Part shown: positions 1 through 11,737 of the stretch, piece after piece
Layout of the letters: every line of letters begins with the position of its first letter
How positions within the stretch are numbered: the first letter of the stretch is position 1
Assembly: GCA_030015575.1 (NCBI GenBank)
Contig: CM057339.1
Location: 773,838,809 to 773,902,808 of the forward strand
Direction of reading: 5' to 3'
Source: Agapanthus africanus
Lineage: Eukaryota; Streptophyta; Magnoliopsida; Asparagales; Amaryllidaceae
Length of the DNA stretch: 64,000 nucleotides
The notes under the pieces: model-generated
Told to the model about the DNA's origin: nothing
The model's input: the letters and a program-made list of their open reading frames with translations, nothing else
Databases searched by the model: none
Translations under genes and position numbers: made by a program

Positions 1-590
1 GCTAACATCCCCCCTCATCTAGCGGAGATGACTCCGGCGATGTTTGACGCGGCAAAGGATAAAATCGAGTGCTTTCATGAGACACATTTGATTACCCAGC
101 CTCTGAGGGATCGTTCTGTTTAGTTGCTAAGCCTGATACGGGCTCAGCGGGCCATCATGTCTGCCTTCGCTGATGGGCACGTCGCTGACCGATGGGGAGC
201 AACTTCTCGTGAAGATCACCGCTTCGATATGGTGGAGAAGGCAGAGAAGGAGTTAAAGAATCTTATTTATTGTTTTGTTAATCCCTGTACCACTGATCCC
301 ATATTTGGTGATCTTTTTTCTGCGGAATAAAATACTTATTTAAATGCGCTTCTTTATTGTTAACTGCTGAATGTTTTATCCCCCGGTACATATCCATGTG
401 GGCATCTTGCCTCTGCACATATACTTTGCATTTTAATCTTAGAAGTTTCTGATGCATGCATCTAGCTATAGGTGAACATTGGACTGATGTGAACAAATGC
501 TTTCCCCTACCACGTTAGTCCCGGTGGTATACCCGCGAGTGAAGTAATACGTAGCATATGGCCGGTTTCGGGCTGGCATGTCATACATAA
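1..590. other. Unassigned left edge with a short coding-like stretch
   Basis: A plus-strand open stretch to position 330 ends in a lysine/glutamate-rich segment (EKAEKELKNLI). I do not recognise it as any family; the alpha-helical composition could be chance or a gag-like tail of another element. Nothing else was identified up to 590. Confidence 0.2.
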
Positions 591-595
591 TTTTT

Positions 596-690
596 ATTAG
601 AATTTTGATCTAAGAATATAGCGAGTGGAGACGAGCATCGTCATCTATCGTTAACTCAGATCTCGATCCTTAAGAAATGTAGTTCTGAAC
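596..690. repeat. Copy of the sequence near the integrase 3' end
   Basis: The run around 610-665, with its 'gagtggagacgagcatcg' core, resembles the run at 4505-4575 around the pol terminus ('aagcggacacgagcgtc'). A piece of the pol/3'-UTR boundary therefore appears twice, about 3.9 kb apart, suggesting a second truncated Tat copy or a duplication within the 3' region. Confidence 0.45.
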
Positions 691-739
691 CTCGATGCCT
701 ATGAGTTACGCCTTTCTGTTTCTTGATGTCGTATTTTAG

Positions 740-910
740 CGCCAATTAGTTTATTTACTCGTTTCATAGTTTCTAGTTTATTTACTCGTTTCATAGTCTG
801 TAGTTTATTTACTCATTTTGGAGTCTCTAGATTATGTACTCATTTCGGAGTTTGTAGTTTATTCACTCATTTTGGAGTCTCTAGTTTATGTACTTATTTC
901 GGAGTGTTTC
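740..910. repeat. Short tandem array, about 30-bp unit
   Basis: Five to six diverged units of the form 'tagtttatttactcgtttc' followed by 'atagtctg' or 'ggagtctc' are arranged head to tail. The array lies in the 3' region of element A. Tandem repeats in the 3' untranslated region are a known trait of Tat/Ogre elements. Confidence 0.6.
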
Positions 911-1429
911 TAGTTTACCTCTCTTGGGTTTACAGGAAAAATTGTCCTAACATTATATGCAGATAACCTCCATTATTTACGACAGAAGTCCGTTAGGTTT
1001 GTGGTACTAGGGTTTTAGTTCGTGGTACCATCACGTTGGCTGATGTATTTCTCGATATGCAATCTTCAAGCTGTTGTTCGAGTAGCCCCGCGACAGTCGT
1101 GTCTCTGATCTCTTCAGGGGTTGGATAAGACGGCTTCAAGTAATCTCCTTAGATCATATTACCGTCGGAAGAGCAAACGTTAGGAATTTGCCATGACGCT
1201 TTTTGCTTGAGGTTAGGCTTAGTTTGGAGCCCCGATGAGTCATAACCATTCCGCGCTGGCGTGGGATGATCTCCGATAGTCTTTTAGGCTTTATATGAGT
1301 TGCCTTCAAGACCCGAAGCTAGGAATATGCCATTGCGTCATTTTTGGGTTTTGACGATGTCACGCCGATTCTTTACTGAAGTAAGGTAGACATCTGTAAG
1401 ACTTCTATGCTGTATGTATTGTAATTGAA

Positions 1430-2400
1430 GTCCGGAGCTAGAAATATGCCATTGCTCCAATTTCATTTGATAGCCGCATTCACATCCTGCTGAAATGATG
1501 GGGAATGTCGGGATGGTCTCTAGGTTGTATATGCGCCGTCGAGACTTGGAGTTAGGATTCTGCCGCTACACTATTTTTGGTTTCGACCCTTGGGTCTTTT
1601 GTTTATGTTGCGCCTGCATCCTGCTGGAATGAAAAGGAACGTCGAGATAATATCTGGGTTGTATATGAACCGTCAATCCTTGGAGCCAGGATTTTGCCAT
1701 AGCTCCGTTTTTGCTTTGACCCTTGGGTCTTTTGATGACGTTGCGTCTGCATCCTGCTGGAATGAGAAGGAATGCCGAGTCGGAGCTAGGATTTTTCGAT
1801 TACTCCATTTTGATTTGGCTCCTTGTTGCTTTGATGACGTCACGTATGCACCCTGTTGGAATGAGAAGAATGTCGAGCTGATCTCTAAACTGTAGATATC
1901 ACCATTGAGATCTGGAGCTAGGATTTTGCCATGGCTCCACTTTTATTTGACCCCTTAGGTCCTTGTTAACGTTGCATCTACACCGAGAAGGAACGTCGAG
2001 TTGATCTCTAGGCTGTAGATGTTGCCATCGAGATCTGGAGCTAGGAATATCTCATTGCTCCAATTTTATTTGACAGTTACGTTCACACCCAGCTGAAATG
2101 AGGAGCACGTCGAGCTGGAGCTTGGATTTTTGCCATCACTCCACTTTTGTTTGTTGACGTTGCGTCTGTACCGAGAAAGAACGTCGAGTTGGAGCTGGGA
2201 TTTTGCCATTACTCCTTTTTGATTTGGCTCCGTGGAGCTTTGTTGACGCTGCGTCTGCACTGAGAAGGAACGTCGAGCTGGAGCTAGGAATATGCCATTG
2301 CTTCACTTTTGTTCGAATCTTGGGTCTTTATTGATGTTGCGTCTGCACCGAGAAAGAACATCGAGTTGATCTCTAGGCTGTATATGAACCGTCGAGATCT
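1430..2400. repeat. Tandem array with alternating long and short units (about 75-130 bp)
   Basis: The phrase 'ggagctaggattttgccat' recurs near 1435, 1553, 1682, 1786, 1914, 2036, 2117, 2192 and 2279. Each is followed by a 'ctccattttgatttgg' segment and 'gacgttgcgtctgcaccgag'. Longer units carry an extra block of about 35 bp, 'atctctaggctgtag'. This looks like satellite-like expansion in the 3' region of the Tat element. Confidence 0.75.
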
Positions 2401-2929
2401 GGCTCTTCTTTTGAAGGAGCCTGGTGGGAAAATATGGTTCCCTTTCTTTCATTTGTGCCCATGGATCGTATACAAGAGACAATATGGACCTACTTGCAGG
2501 GCGGAGTAAATTTCATTTTATATATTTTTTTATTTCCGCAATGTTCTATCTTTTCAGATTTTCATATCACGAAAGTCGCGATTGCCCAATCATTTCGGCT
2601 TTTTATCCGCGGTGCCCAATTATTTCAACTATTTTTTTATATTTTTACTCGCTGCTTTTTATTGTGAGTTGCCCAAACATTTCGATTGTTTTTATATGCA
2701 TATTTTTGCTACTCACTGTTGTTTTTATTACGAGTTTGGAATATTACACCAACCTTGACATCAGTATCGCTGTGACTGGAATATTGCCAGGAGCGAATCA
2801 TCATTTGACTTGAGAGGACTTGGAGTTTGATACCTTTTTAGGCATCAGCATCGCTGCAACTGGGATATTTCCATGAACGAATCATCATTTGCCTTCGCTG
2901 ATTTGAACAAAAGTGGCTTAGCAAACAGG

Positions 2930-3480
2930 GTTAGGATCCTTTCGAATAAGGCTTTTTGACTTTATGAGCCGTAAGGGTCTCATAAAGGTATTTCTCCCTA
3001 CGAGTCATAAGGATTTCGTAGGTGTATGCTCTCCTTAGAAGTCATGAGGACTTCTAAGTGGTACTTTCCCCCGTAAGTCGTAAGGATCTTACAAGAGTAT
3101 TTTTTTCTTATAAGTCGAGAGGACTTACAAGTATCGTTCACCATACGAGGACATTTCTCGTCATTGGTGGAACTTGGTGGGGGAATATTTATTCGTGCCC
3201 GTGGATTGTATACAAGGGTCAATATTGGACCGCCTGTAAGGCAACTTGGGGGATATGACGGCTTAAGAACATGTTCAGATCCCTGTATCATAAGGCATTT
3301 GAATCTTATGAGCCATGAGAGTCTCATAAGGGGAATTCTCCTTGCGAGTCGAGAGGATCCCGTAGGTGTAATTTCTCCTTGGTAATCGTAGGGATTCCTA
3401 AGTGTATTGTCCTTTGTGAGTCATAAGAATCTCACGCAGGTATTTTCTTCTTACAAGGTCGAGAGGACTTTGCAAGTGCA
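2930..3480. repeat. Array of hairpins with changing stems (about 38-bp unit)
   Basis: Successive units have the plan stem - 'gtcrtaagga' - stem. Examples are CTACGA...TCGTAG (about 2998-3022), TTAGAAGTC...GACTTCTAA (about 3035-3058), a CTTATAAGTC/GACTTACAAG pair near 3107-3132 and TTATGAG...CTCATAA (about 3305-3330). The middle is conserved while the arms differ from unit to unit and stay self-complementary. A 'gtggattgtatac' phrase at about 3200 also occurs in the family LTR at 24548. Confidence 0.65.
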
Positions 3481-3499
3481 GATGAATTTTTTTTATTTT

Positions 3500-3736
3500 A
3501 CGAGTTTGCGCCCTTCCGAGTTTTCACAAACTCGTCGACAGTCCTGCTGTTTTTACTCACGGCGCCCTTTCGGGTTTTCATCCGTGCCCATTTTGCTTGT
3601 GGACATACTGTTTTTTTACGAGATTGCGCCCTTCCGGGTTTTCATAAGCTTGCCGGTAGCCCCGCTGTTTTTACTTACGGCGTTCTTTCGGGTTTTCATC
3701 CGTACCCATTTCGCTTGTGGACATGCCCTTTTTTTT
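3500..3736. repeat. 118-119-bp tandem duplication
   Basis: Two head-to-tail copies begin at 3500 and 3618 with 'cgag(t/a)ttgcgcccttccg'. Each contains two sub-repeats 'tttcgggttttcatccgt'. It lies between the hairpin array and the 'tagtttagggac' array. Confidence 0.65.
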
Positions 3737-3879
3737 ACGAGCGATGGAACTCTCGAAAGTAGCTTCATCGCAAGTGACCCATCTATTTACTAATGGGATT
3801 TGGGGGTGGCTTCATCGCTGGAGTAGCTGCGTAGCCAGTGGGACTTGAGTTGCAACCTCCGCCGTTAGGACTTTGATTG

Positions 3880-4465
3880 CAATATATATTTCAAGGGAGT
3901 GGATCACCGTATTTGGGGCGATGCGCTAGTTTAGGGACGTTCCGGTCCATTATCGCCATGTTTGAGTCGAAATTTTAGTTTAGGGACTTTTCGGTCCAAT
4001 GTCACCATATTTAAGGCGAGGTTCTAGTTTAAAGACGTCTCAGCCCGTTGTTAGTTTAGGGACTTCTCGATTCGTTGTTAGTTTAGGGACATCTCGGTTC
4101 GCTGTTGCCATGTTTGAGGCGACGTGGTAGTTTAGGGACATTCCGGTCTATTATCACCATGTTTGAGGCGAAGTTCTAGTTTAAGGACATCTCGGTCCGT
4201 TGTTAGTTTAGGAACTTCTCGGCCCGATGTCGCCATATTTGACGCGAGGTTTTAGTTTAGGGACATCTCGGTCCATTGTTAGTTTGGGGACTTCTCGGTC
4301 CGTTATCGCCATATTTGAGGCGAGGTTCTAGTTTAAAGACATCTCGGTCTGTTTTTAGTTTATCGAATTCTCGGTCCGTGTTAGTTTAGGGACTTCTCGG
4401 TCCTATGTAGCCATGTTTGAGGCGAATTTCTAGTTTAAGGACATCTCGGTCCTTTGTCGCCATGT
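3880..4465. repeat. Tandem array 'tagtttagggac-ttctcggtcc' (about 27- and 45-bp units)
   Basis: More than ten units carry 'tagtttagggac(a/t)tctcggtcc', with or without 'gtcgccatgtttgaggcgag'. The same unit type sits inside the element A 5' LTR at 24715-25080 and, as its reverse complement, in solo LTR A2 around 18570-18700. This part is therefore LTR-related rather than unique 3' UTR, although it directly follows the pol terminus. Confidence 0.75.
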
Positions 4466-4567
4466 TTGAGGCGAATTTCTTTGCATCCTATTCTCAGAGT
4501 TCTGACTCAGGAAGATAGCAAGCGGACACGAGCGTCATCATCTATCATAGACCTAAGTCATGAATCG

Positions 4568-5738
4568 TCAAGCGTAGTATTTTTTGAGGAATCGGTCGTT
4601 TATTGGCCGGAAGGGTCTTTCGCCATGCATATCAATGAGCGGTTAGGCTCTAGACTTTGTCTATGATGTACGGGCCTTCATATTTTAGCTTGAATTTCCC
4701 CTATTTTGCACGATTGGGGATCATTGGTCTTTTGACGACTAGCACGTATTCACCTTGGCGGAATGTTCTCGGCATGGTCAGTCTTTCATATGACCGTGTC
4801 ATCCTTGCCTTTTAAGCCTCCAGGTTTTGCTGTGCTATACGGTGAGTTTCGTCGAGGACATCGAGCTCCTCGAGCCGAAGATGAGCATTTTATTCATCTG
4901 TCAGATGGCATCGAACCGCTACTCATAGAGAAGAGAGTTCTATTTCCAGGAGGAACACTGCTTCCGTGCCGAATACCAGTGCGTATGGTGTTGTATTCGT
5001 CGTTGTTTTGAACATTGTTCGGTTCGCCCAGAGAGTTTCATGCAACCTTTCGTACCAGTCTCTCTTGTTTCTGGACACCATTTTCTTTATAATCTTCGTC
5101 AAGGTCTTGTTGAAAGCTTCGGCTAGACCGTTGGCCCGAGAATTATAGACTGAAGAGTATCTCCAATCTATCTTATGTTATTGTGCGAAGCGGATGATTT
5201 TATGGCTTCTATAAGCTGGCCCATTATCCGAGCTAATTCGTCACGGAGTGCCGAACCGATAAATGACATGTGTCTTGAAGAAATGGAGGATATTCTCCGT
5301 CTTCACCTCCCTTAGTGGTATTGCTTTTGCCCACTTAGAGAAGTAGTTGGTCGTCGCCAGTATAAACCGATGTCCTTTGGAAAATGCTGGTTCAATAGGG
5401 CAAATTATATCAGTTCCCCACATTTCAAACGTCCAGCTAGCCACCGTTGGGTGTAGCGGATTTGGGTGTTGATAGATGAAGTCCCCGTGAATTTGGCACG
5501 AGTGACACTGCTTCGCATATTCGAGGAAATCCTAAATCATTGTGGGACAATAGTAACCCATTCTTTTGATCTTCAGCTTCATCTTTGGCCCAGCTTGGTG
5601 AGAACCGCAGAGTCCGTCGTGAATTTCTTGAACGACTTTCTTTGCTTCCTTCGGCCCCAGGTATCTTAGCCATAGACAGTCAAACGATCTGTTATATAGA
5701 GTATCATTGACGAAGGCGAAGGATAGAGCTCGTTTCAT
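4568..5738 (-). mobile_element. Element A integrase remnant (Tat Gypsy)
   Basis: In minus-strand order there is a zinc-binding region with 'CGSHQAGPKMKLKIKRMGYY' (5600-5530) and then the integrase core with 'WGTDIICPIEP' and 'TNYFSKWAKAIPLREV' (5430-5280), which is diagnostic of plant Gypsy integrase. The tail ends in 'RPINDRFLKKYYA', the usual Tat pol C-terminus, finishing at 4568. It is a fossil with multiple breaks. Confidence 0.8.
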
Positions 5739-5774
5739 GAGCTGATGTCGAGACGACGCGTTTTTGGGCGTTCG

Positions 5775-6209
5775 TTAGGATTTGAAGTAGTCTATGAAGA
5801 CTTCCCTCCAATCTTTGACCTTTTCTTCATTCTCTATTTGAAGGGCTGCTTGTTTGGTCGTTTCTTTTCTTTCAGATAGCTCTATTAAGTCTTCCGAAGA
5901 TATATTTGTTGGCGCGAGAACCCGGCAGCTTTGCACGATGATCCTTACATCATCAAGGTCTTCATCGGCCAGTTCCTTAGCCAATTTGGCTAATGAATCC
6001 GCCTTGCTGTTTTCTGCACACGGTATACTCTCCAGGATGTAGGAGGGGATTTGTGTTAGCAGTTGCTGCACTCTTTTACCGTACTTTATCAGCTCTGGTT
6101 TGCACGACTGATAGTCGTCATTTACTTGGCTAACGATCAGCAGGGAGTCTCTATATATGAGGAGGTCTTTGATTCCCATGTCGACAGCGATCTCGAGTTC
6201 TGCTATCAA
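5775..6209 (-). mobile_element. Element A second (archaeal-type) RNase H remnant
   Basis: The segment contains 'AELEIAVDMGIKDLLIYRDS' followed by 'LIVSQVNDDYQ', 'YGKRVQQLL' and 'AENSKADSLAKLA', the typical order of the extra RNase H in Tat elements. In a live element it would process the RNA-DNA hybrid during reverse transcription. It lies just upstream of integrase, as expected for the clade. Fossil. Confidence 0.8.
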
Positions 6210-6333
6210 AGCTTCATATTCAGCTTCGTAATTAGTCCTTGGCTCCGTTAAGGAGAGGGTAACGCAATATCCCTCCTTGCGGAGTCACGAAGATAAGACC
6301 CACCCTGGCTTTGATTATGGGGGTGTTTTGCTT

Positions 6334-6640
6334 TCACCTCTTCATGGAAGACGCTTCATCGAAGTAGAGTTCCCATTGGGAATCATTTTCATCTTTCTCT
6401 CCTTTGATCGTGTCGAACGCATGTTCATCCGGCAACTCATAATTTAAGGGGGAGTCGGCTGGTATCGGATGCTCTGTAAGAAAGTCGGCAATGTCCTGGT
6501 CTATCACTGCTTTGAGGGGTCGATACGTTATCGAGAACTCCATCAGGAGGAGGGCCTATTTGAGGCTCTTTATAGTTTTCTTTCTCCGCAGATTGCTGAT
6601 TGAGACGCTGCATCCTGGCCTTTTCATAAATGACCATTTC
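6334..6640 (-). mobile_element. Element A junction between first RNase H tail and second RNase H start
   Basis: The stretch with 'SITYRPLKAVIDQDIADFL' and 'EHPIPADSPLNYELP', then 'WELYFDEAS', matches the Tat boundary where the first RNase H ends and the archaeal-type RNase H begins. The space between here and the protease block is only about 150 bp, so the reverse transcriptase region is absent from this copy. Confidence 0.75.
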
Positions 6641-6795
6641 GCGGCTGTGATCGTCTCGGCTCCTTTGATAAGCTTCCTTTATTAGCTTGTCTATTTGTTC
6701 TTCGAGCGACGGACATAACGTTCTCAGAGCGGGATTTCGCTCCGTTTCAACGTCACGACCATTTGGAAGATTGTTTTCCTCTTCGCTGGAGCTGT

Positions 6796-8067
6796 TTATG
6801 ACGCGGTAGCTATGGAACTACTCTCGTTTCTTGGACCGAACGTATCCGACCCCGTTGTCTCTATCTTCCCGTTGGGTATCTTTCGCCGAGTCCCTGGAAT
6901 ATCCCAAATATTTTTGTAGAATTGGGCTTGTCGAACAGTTTGTTCGAGGGGTACACATTGGCGTCTTAACAGCCTTTTCAATCCCTCCGCGTAGTATCTT
7001 GGCAAACGGATTGGTTGAAACCTTTCGAGCGCAAAATCGGCACCATGCCAGATTTCTTTTTCTACTTTGGTCTCTGTCGATTGGTAGAAGAGGATCGCTT
7101 TTTCACTTCTTCGCCTGGGAGGGACATAGAAAGTTTGTAGTTCTTGTACACTGTATGTATTGAGCGCATCAAGTTTCTTGGAATGCCGAGGCGGCGCTAT
7201 TGTGATTTGCAGACTTTGATCTGCTCCGGTGAGGGTTTGCACTGACGGGCGGATGGAGAACACTGCGTTGGTCTCGTCCTCAGAGTCGCTGCCAAAGACC
7301 AAAATAGGGGTAGATGGTCCAGGCCTATTGTTTTCTTTCTGGGGTTGCCCCGAGTAGACTATTTCCTCATCTTCCTCGGAATCGCTCCCAAAGATCGAGA
7401 TAGTGGCGAAAGACTTATGCTTATCCTCCGGCTTATGACACCTTTTTGTATCTTCGTAGTCTGGTAGGAAGTACTTTGCGTCTTCATATTTCCGGACCTC
7501 GTTTATAGAGAACGGATTTAGATCCCCTGTGACGGTGCATTCCAATCCGTCCTTGAAATACTCCATACACTGATGTTGTGTAGAAGGGATGACGTTGTAC
7601 TCATGCAACCAAGGCCTGCCGAGCAAAGCGTTATAGCAAGTTTTGGCATCAATGACATAAAATTTGAAGTCAGTGACGAGCAACCCGAAGCGCAGCGTCA
7701 GTATTACGGACCCAAGCGTCTGTGACGAATGTGAGTCCAACCTGGAGATGGTAATTTTGTCTAGGGCTAAGTGCTGAACGTTTATGCAAATCACCTTCAG
7801 CACTTTCACGTTGAGAAGGTTGACGGAGAATCCATTGTTGACAAGGATTTTCCCTATTTTGATGTCATGGCAGTACCCGGTGACGCGATTATGTTCGCAC
7901 GTACCGAGGAGGAGGTCTTCATTGCTGAATGTAATGTTAGCTGTGTGAACTTCTACCAGCTCATCCTTCATCTTCTCCTCTGCGAGAAAACCTTGGAACT
8001 GATCGGGCTCTTGTAATGTCTTGATCAGAGAATCTTGTGCCTCTTTAGACAGGAGGAGAGCATCCAA
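6796..8067 (-). mobile_element. Element A protease region and linker (Tat Gypsy)
   Basis: This is a 423-codon open stretch. Residues about 85-180 contain 'KILVNNGFSVNLLNV' and 'FYVIDAKTCYNALLGRPWLH', the C-terminal half of a retropepsin as found in Tat elements, followed by 'CMEYFKDG'. The rest is an acidic linker with two near-identical 'FGSDSE(E/D)(D/E)' boxes (residues about 230 and 260), and then 'QFYKNIWDIPG', which in this clade leads into reverse transcriptase. It is the longest surviving open piece of element A. Fossil part. Confidence 0.75.
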
Positions 8068-8076
8068 TATGCTCAG

Positions 8077-8653
8077 TTATGAGGGTATTTTCTTCAAATG
8101 TGCCGGGACGTTGTAATCCACCTTGTTTTTCTTAGGCGGGTCACTTTCTGCGAGTTCTTTGAAAACTCCACCATCGAGGGCAATTTCCTCAGGGATTTTT
8201 TTCTTTCCCTTTGTCTTTTTTGCTCGAACTTTTATTTGTAGGTCCAAGATTCTTCTCAGGCAGTGTGTGGCTACGCAGCTGAATGTTCTCGCAGTTCTTC
8301 TCCTCCTTTTCTTTTTCGGAGGTGGAGTCTTTGAAGAAAGGGCTGAGGGGTATTTCGTTCTCAGAATCGCTCCCGAAAGTAAGAACTTAGGGCTTTTCCC
8401 CTTCTGAACTGGTATCAACCATATAACAGTACGTTTTTTTCACTCGGATCTGTCGCACTCTTTTACTGTTGACGAGCTTCACGCTTCATCCTCTTGAAGT
8501 GTTTTTTATGGGCAACGTATCATTGCCACCACTTCTTGAAGGTACTGCACTCTTCGGTGGGGTGGGTATCCCTCCGATGATATAGACAGTAGTTTAGATG
8601 TGAATCTGTAGGGCTGCCTAGCACGGCAGCAAGTTTTTGGGAGGTATCGTCCA
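8077..8653 (-). mobile_element. Element A 3' gag / gag-pol linker remnant
   Basis: The minus strand near 8600-8500 encodes a 'CLYHRRDTHPTEEC' motif followed by 'FKKWW', the CxxH...H...C finger typical of Tat gag. Downstream is a very basic segment (KKKRRRR, then RAKKTKGKKK) that could act as a nuclear or nucleic-acid binding patch in a live element. The solo Copia LTR at 8654 interrupts the gag directly upstream. Fossil part. Confidence 0.65.
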
Positions 8654-10820
8654 TGCCAATTTTAAAAATTTGCCGTTCTAGTAAACCCTAACCCTAGAAT
8701 CACTACTAGAAAATCCGACGAAACATAATGTAAACACTTTACATCTAAAGTGAACAAGAAATACAACCTTTGTAGACCGGTCCTTCACTTCAATAGCTCC
8801 ATGTAGTAGTCCCTTCGCTGCGATCACGAACTCCCGGACTCTAGAAAGGCTCCCATGAAGATATGAATAATCTTGCATCGAAGTCTTCGAGGCCGAAGAT
8901 GATCTACGTCGAGGAGACACTAGCTCTTGCTACCTCTTCACTAATAGTGAGATTAGTGAAGTAAACACCCTAAACTAAATGGCTAATAGTAGAGGATGAT
9001 GAAGTAGGAAGTGTTCTCACTTTAGTTTTATTTTTCTCACAAGATTTCATCACTTAGAAAAAACTAGCAAGCCTTTTCTCTTGAGGAAGAAGAACAAGTG
9101 ATGAAGAAAATGAATAAGAGAGTGAGGTTAGAATTGCAACCATGGTGAGTTAGTGTCATGCCTAACTCATGTAGAGAATAAACCATAGTCTAAGATTAAG
9201 GGTTGGGTTAATAAATATCTTAAGCAAGACAAAGGAGTAGACTAAGTCAATGAAGACCACAAGCTTCTACAAGCTTTGAGCCATGACAAATATCTCCACA
9301 ATTTTGAATTTTCTTGAAATAAATATAAACCCTAACTTAACCCTAGCATGGTGTGAGTCTCATACATACATGTTGCAAGTGTACATGACATAACAATATA
9401 TATCACATATATATTCCGTGCCAAAAAGAAAACAATACATATATCACATATATGTAAAGTATATCAAATGTGAGAAAAATAATTACTTAAGGAGCTAATA
9501 TTAGTTAATGTAATATAATATATCAAATATATAATTATACATTAAATTATTAAATCAACTCTTGATTTAATAATCCGGCTATATCACATACAACCGACTA
9601 ATATCAAATATAACAACATACCGAATCAACACTTGATATGATAACTTGGCTATATCACATATAACCGACCAATGTCACAAGTCGCGAGAATAGAATACGG
9701 TATCACATACACATATTAATCTCAGTCCCGCACATATCATATATATGCTCCTACTCCGTTTCGCATGAACTAGAAAACCTCTATGTAGGACTCTAAAGAC
9801 TCATCAATACGCCGGCAGTAGGTGATGATCATATCAAACACCCACAAATCGCAAGCGGTCTGCCAAACGTAACGACCGCCCGGGTATTGAGCGATCAGAA
9901 GATCAATAAGCATGCCTGCTCGTACTCCTGCGAATCCGATCGGTAACACGACCGTACAGTCCGGTCTCTTCTTCTGATATGTCGCATATCATAGCATGTG
10001 GGTAGTATAACGTCAGACCCCAATACCCTGATAATTCATGCCGATGCAAGGTCCATAACGGTTTGAGAAACTACTGGTAACACTTACCAGTAAATCTCAG
10101 CAACCCTGGCCAGGGATTTCCTGTTATGGCCAATCGAGCATAGCGCAACATCAACTCCCAATACCGGGAGAGACGAAACCCCTCCTATCGCTCATTGCCT
10201 CCATATGACTCGGATTGTACCCAAAAACCACCTTTTTGCACGATCTCTTGACCGTGGTATGGTGGAAATCAAAGCACAGTGGGAATCACATAAGACTCTA
10301 TGACGATCTTTGGTCTACAGACTAACCTGTACCAGTGTCACCAGAGAACTACTATCCGATGATAGGTATAATACCATCTAGGAGTTCTCGGCGAGTCCGT
10401 TCAGTGTACCCAGTCTCCACTGAGCACCCGTATACCTTCTTTGATGTCAAACACCAATAGATATGGGATCATCCATCGCCCATCATATGGGTCAAGAAGC
10501 ATATACGCTAGTCTACTCTGGAGTATCGATACCCTGTCTCGATACTCCCATGACTAGGAACTATTGAAGGATGTACTTACCGACTACCCTTGCCCCACTA
10601 GTATGATCTACAACATAATCCTGGTAGTCAAGTACTCATCCTAAGGGCTTTATTGACATGTAAAAGAGAGACAATAAGTGTACATGTTAAGATAAAGAGC
10701 AACCAGATAGCATACTATCATGTCGAGCAAGAAAGTCCTCCCTATAAATGTCCAAGTATCCACTACAATATACATCACATGTACAGTAATAGCCTCTAGG
10801 GCATATACATATAACTAACA
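8654..10820 (-). mobile_element. Solo LTR of a Copia family related to element H
   Basis: About 2.17 kb resembles the LTRs of element H (49431-51231 and 57185-59502). Shared parts include 'acaacctttgtagaccggtcc', the 'cggctatatcacatataaccgac' repeats, 'cagtccggtctcttcttctg' and the terminal 'cctctagggcata...taaca'. No internal domain accompanies it. Ends are set by TG...CA and by where element A gag stops and resumes. A target duplication was not evident, so boundaries may be off by a few bases. It is more diverged from the H LTRs than they are from each other. Confidence 0.7.
9490..9720. repeat. Copia LTR sub-repeats 'ataatccggctatatcacatac'
   Basis: Two to three diverged units alternate 'caactcttgatttaataatccgg' with 'ctatatcacatataaccgac' within the solo LTR. 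The same units are more numerous at 58030-58360 in the H 5' LTR and are missing from the H 3' LTR. Confidence 0.6.
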
Positions 10821-11606
10821 GAATCCTCTCTGTGAATGTTCTCACAGAGTCATTTGGGAGCTCCGATTAACATTCAATGGCCGTTTCTGACAGGCTGCCA
10901 ACGAAGTGGCGAAGCAACAGTTTGTCGTCGCCTCCAGTGTTGCCGCACAGAGATCTGAATTGTGCGACGTGCTGATGTGGGTTTCTTTTCCCCTTTTATA
11001 CATGGAACTTGGGGATCATATATCCCGGAGGGTATTTGATTTTGTCATACCAATCTGGATACGGTCGTCCAGTTCTAACGATTTGGCCTGCGGCTTCATT
11101 AGCTTGATGAGCTCATATTTATTGAGTGATATAATCATCAAGAGTATCCTTGGAGATCGTTTCCTCCTTGGCTGTTGATAAAACCGGAAGAGGGTTTGAT
11201 GTTTCCCCTATGTCATCCTCGATGATTATCGGCGGATCCTCAGCCGGGGATTCTGGTTGGATCATCATTCCAACCATATTCTGAAATAAGAGCGACATCT
11301 TCTTCATGTTAACAGCTTGTTCATCAGCTCCTTTGTCTTTTATTTCAAGCAACCTTCGCAGGAACTGTGTATCGGTCTCCTGCTCCTGGCGCTGATCGAC
11401 TGTTGTGTCCGGGCTTTCTTTCTTCCCCGTAAGTGCTACCATTTTTGTCAGCATCTTTTGGAGCTTTTGTTGTTGCTCTTGAGCTTTTGTCAGCGACCGA
11501 GTTTGCGATCGATGACCTACGGAAGCACGGATTTCTTCTTTTTCGGAAGCCATATAGACCGTATGTACGATCATGCCCCTAAACTTGGAGCGTTTGGGTC
11601 CATCGC
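10821..11606 (-). mobile_element. Element A central gag remnant
   Basis: An open stretch at 11574-11119 has an alkaline, glutamine-rich coiled-coil-like start (KAQEQQQKLQKMLTKM) and an acidic tail. It is bounded by element B on one side and by the solo Copia LTR on the other. The last five bases before B (11602-11606) are the left copy of B's target duplication. Fossil part. Confidence 0.65.
11602..11606. repeat. Target site duplication of element B, left copy (ATCGC)
   Basis: It is identical to 23069-23073 and sits directly against the TG and CA ends of the LTRs. Element A gag flanks both sides, which proves that B jumped into A. Confidence 0.9.
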
Positions 11607-11737
11607 TGTAACAACCCTAATTTCTTATACACTTTTCCATACAAATTTTTAAATTGTTTTTTTTTAAAAATCCTTAAAGGGGTATTTATTGCTTGAGCAC
11701 AAGACTTAAGTAATTAATTAGCAATTTAATTACAAGA

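Noticed and set aside
8683-8697. Telomere-like CCCTAACCCTA
   Set aside because: Only two units, inside or beside an LTR; likewise at 12150-12170, where it is a telobox-like promoter word.
8701-8725. CACTACTAGAAAA, resembling a CACTA transposon terminus
   Set aside because: It aligns with ordinary LTR sequence of the H family ('ctagaatcgaactagag') and has no partner end.
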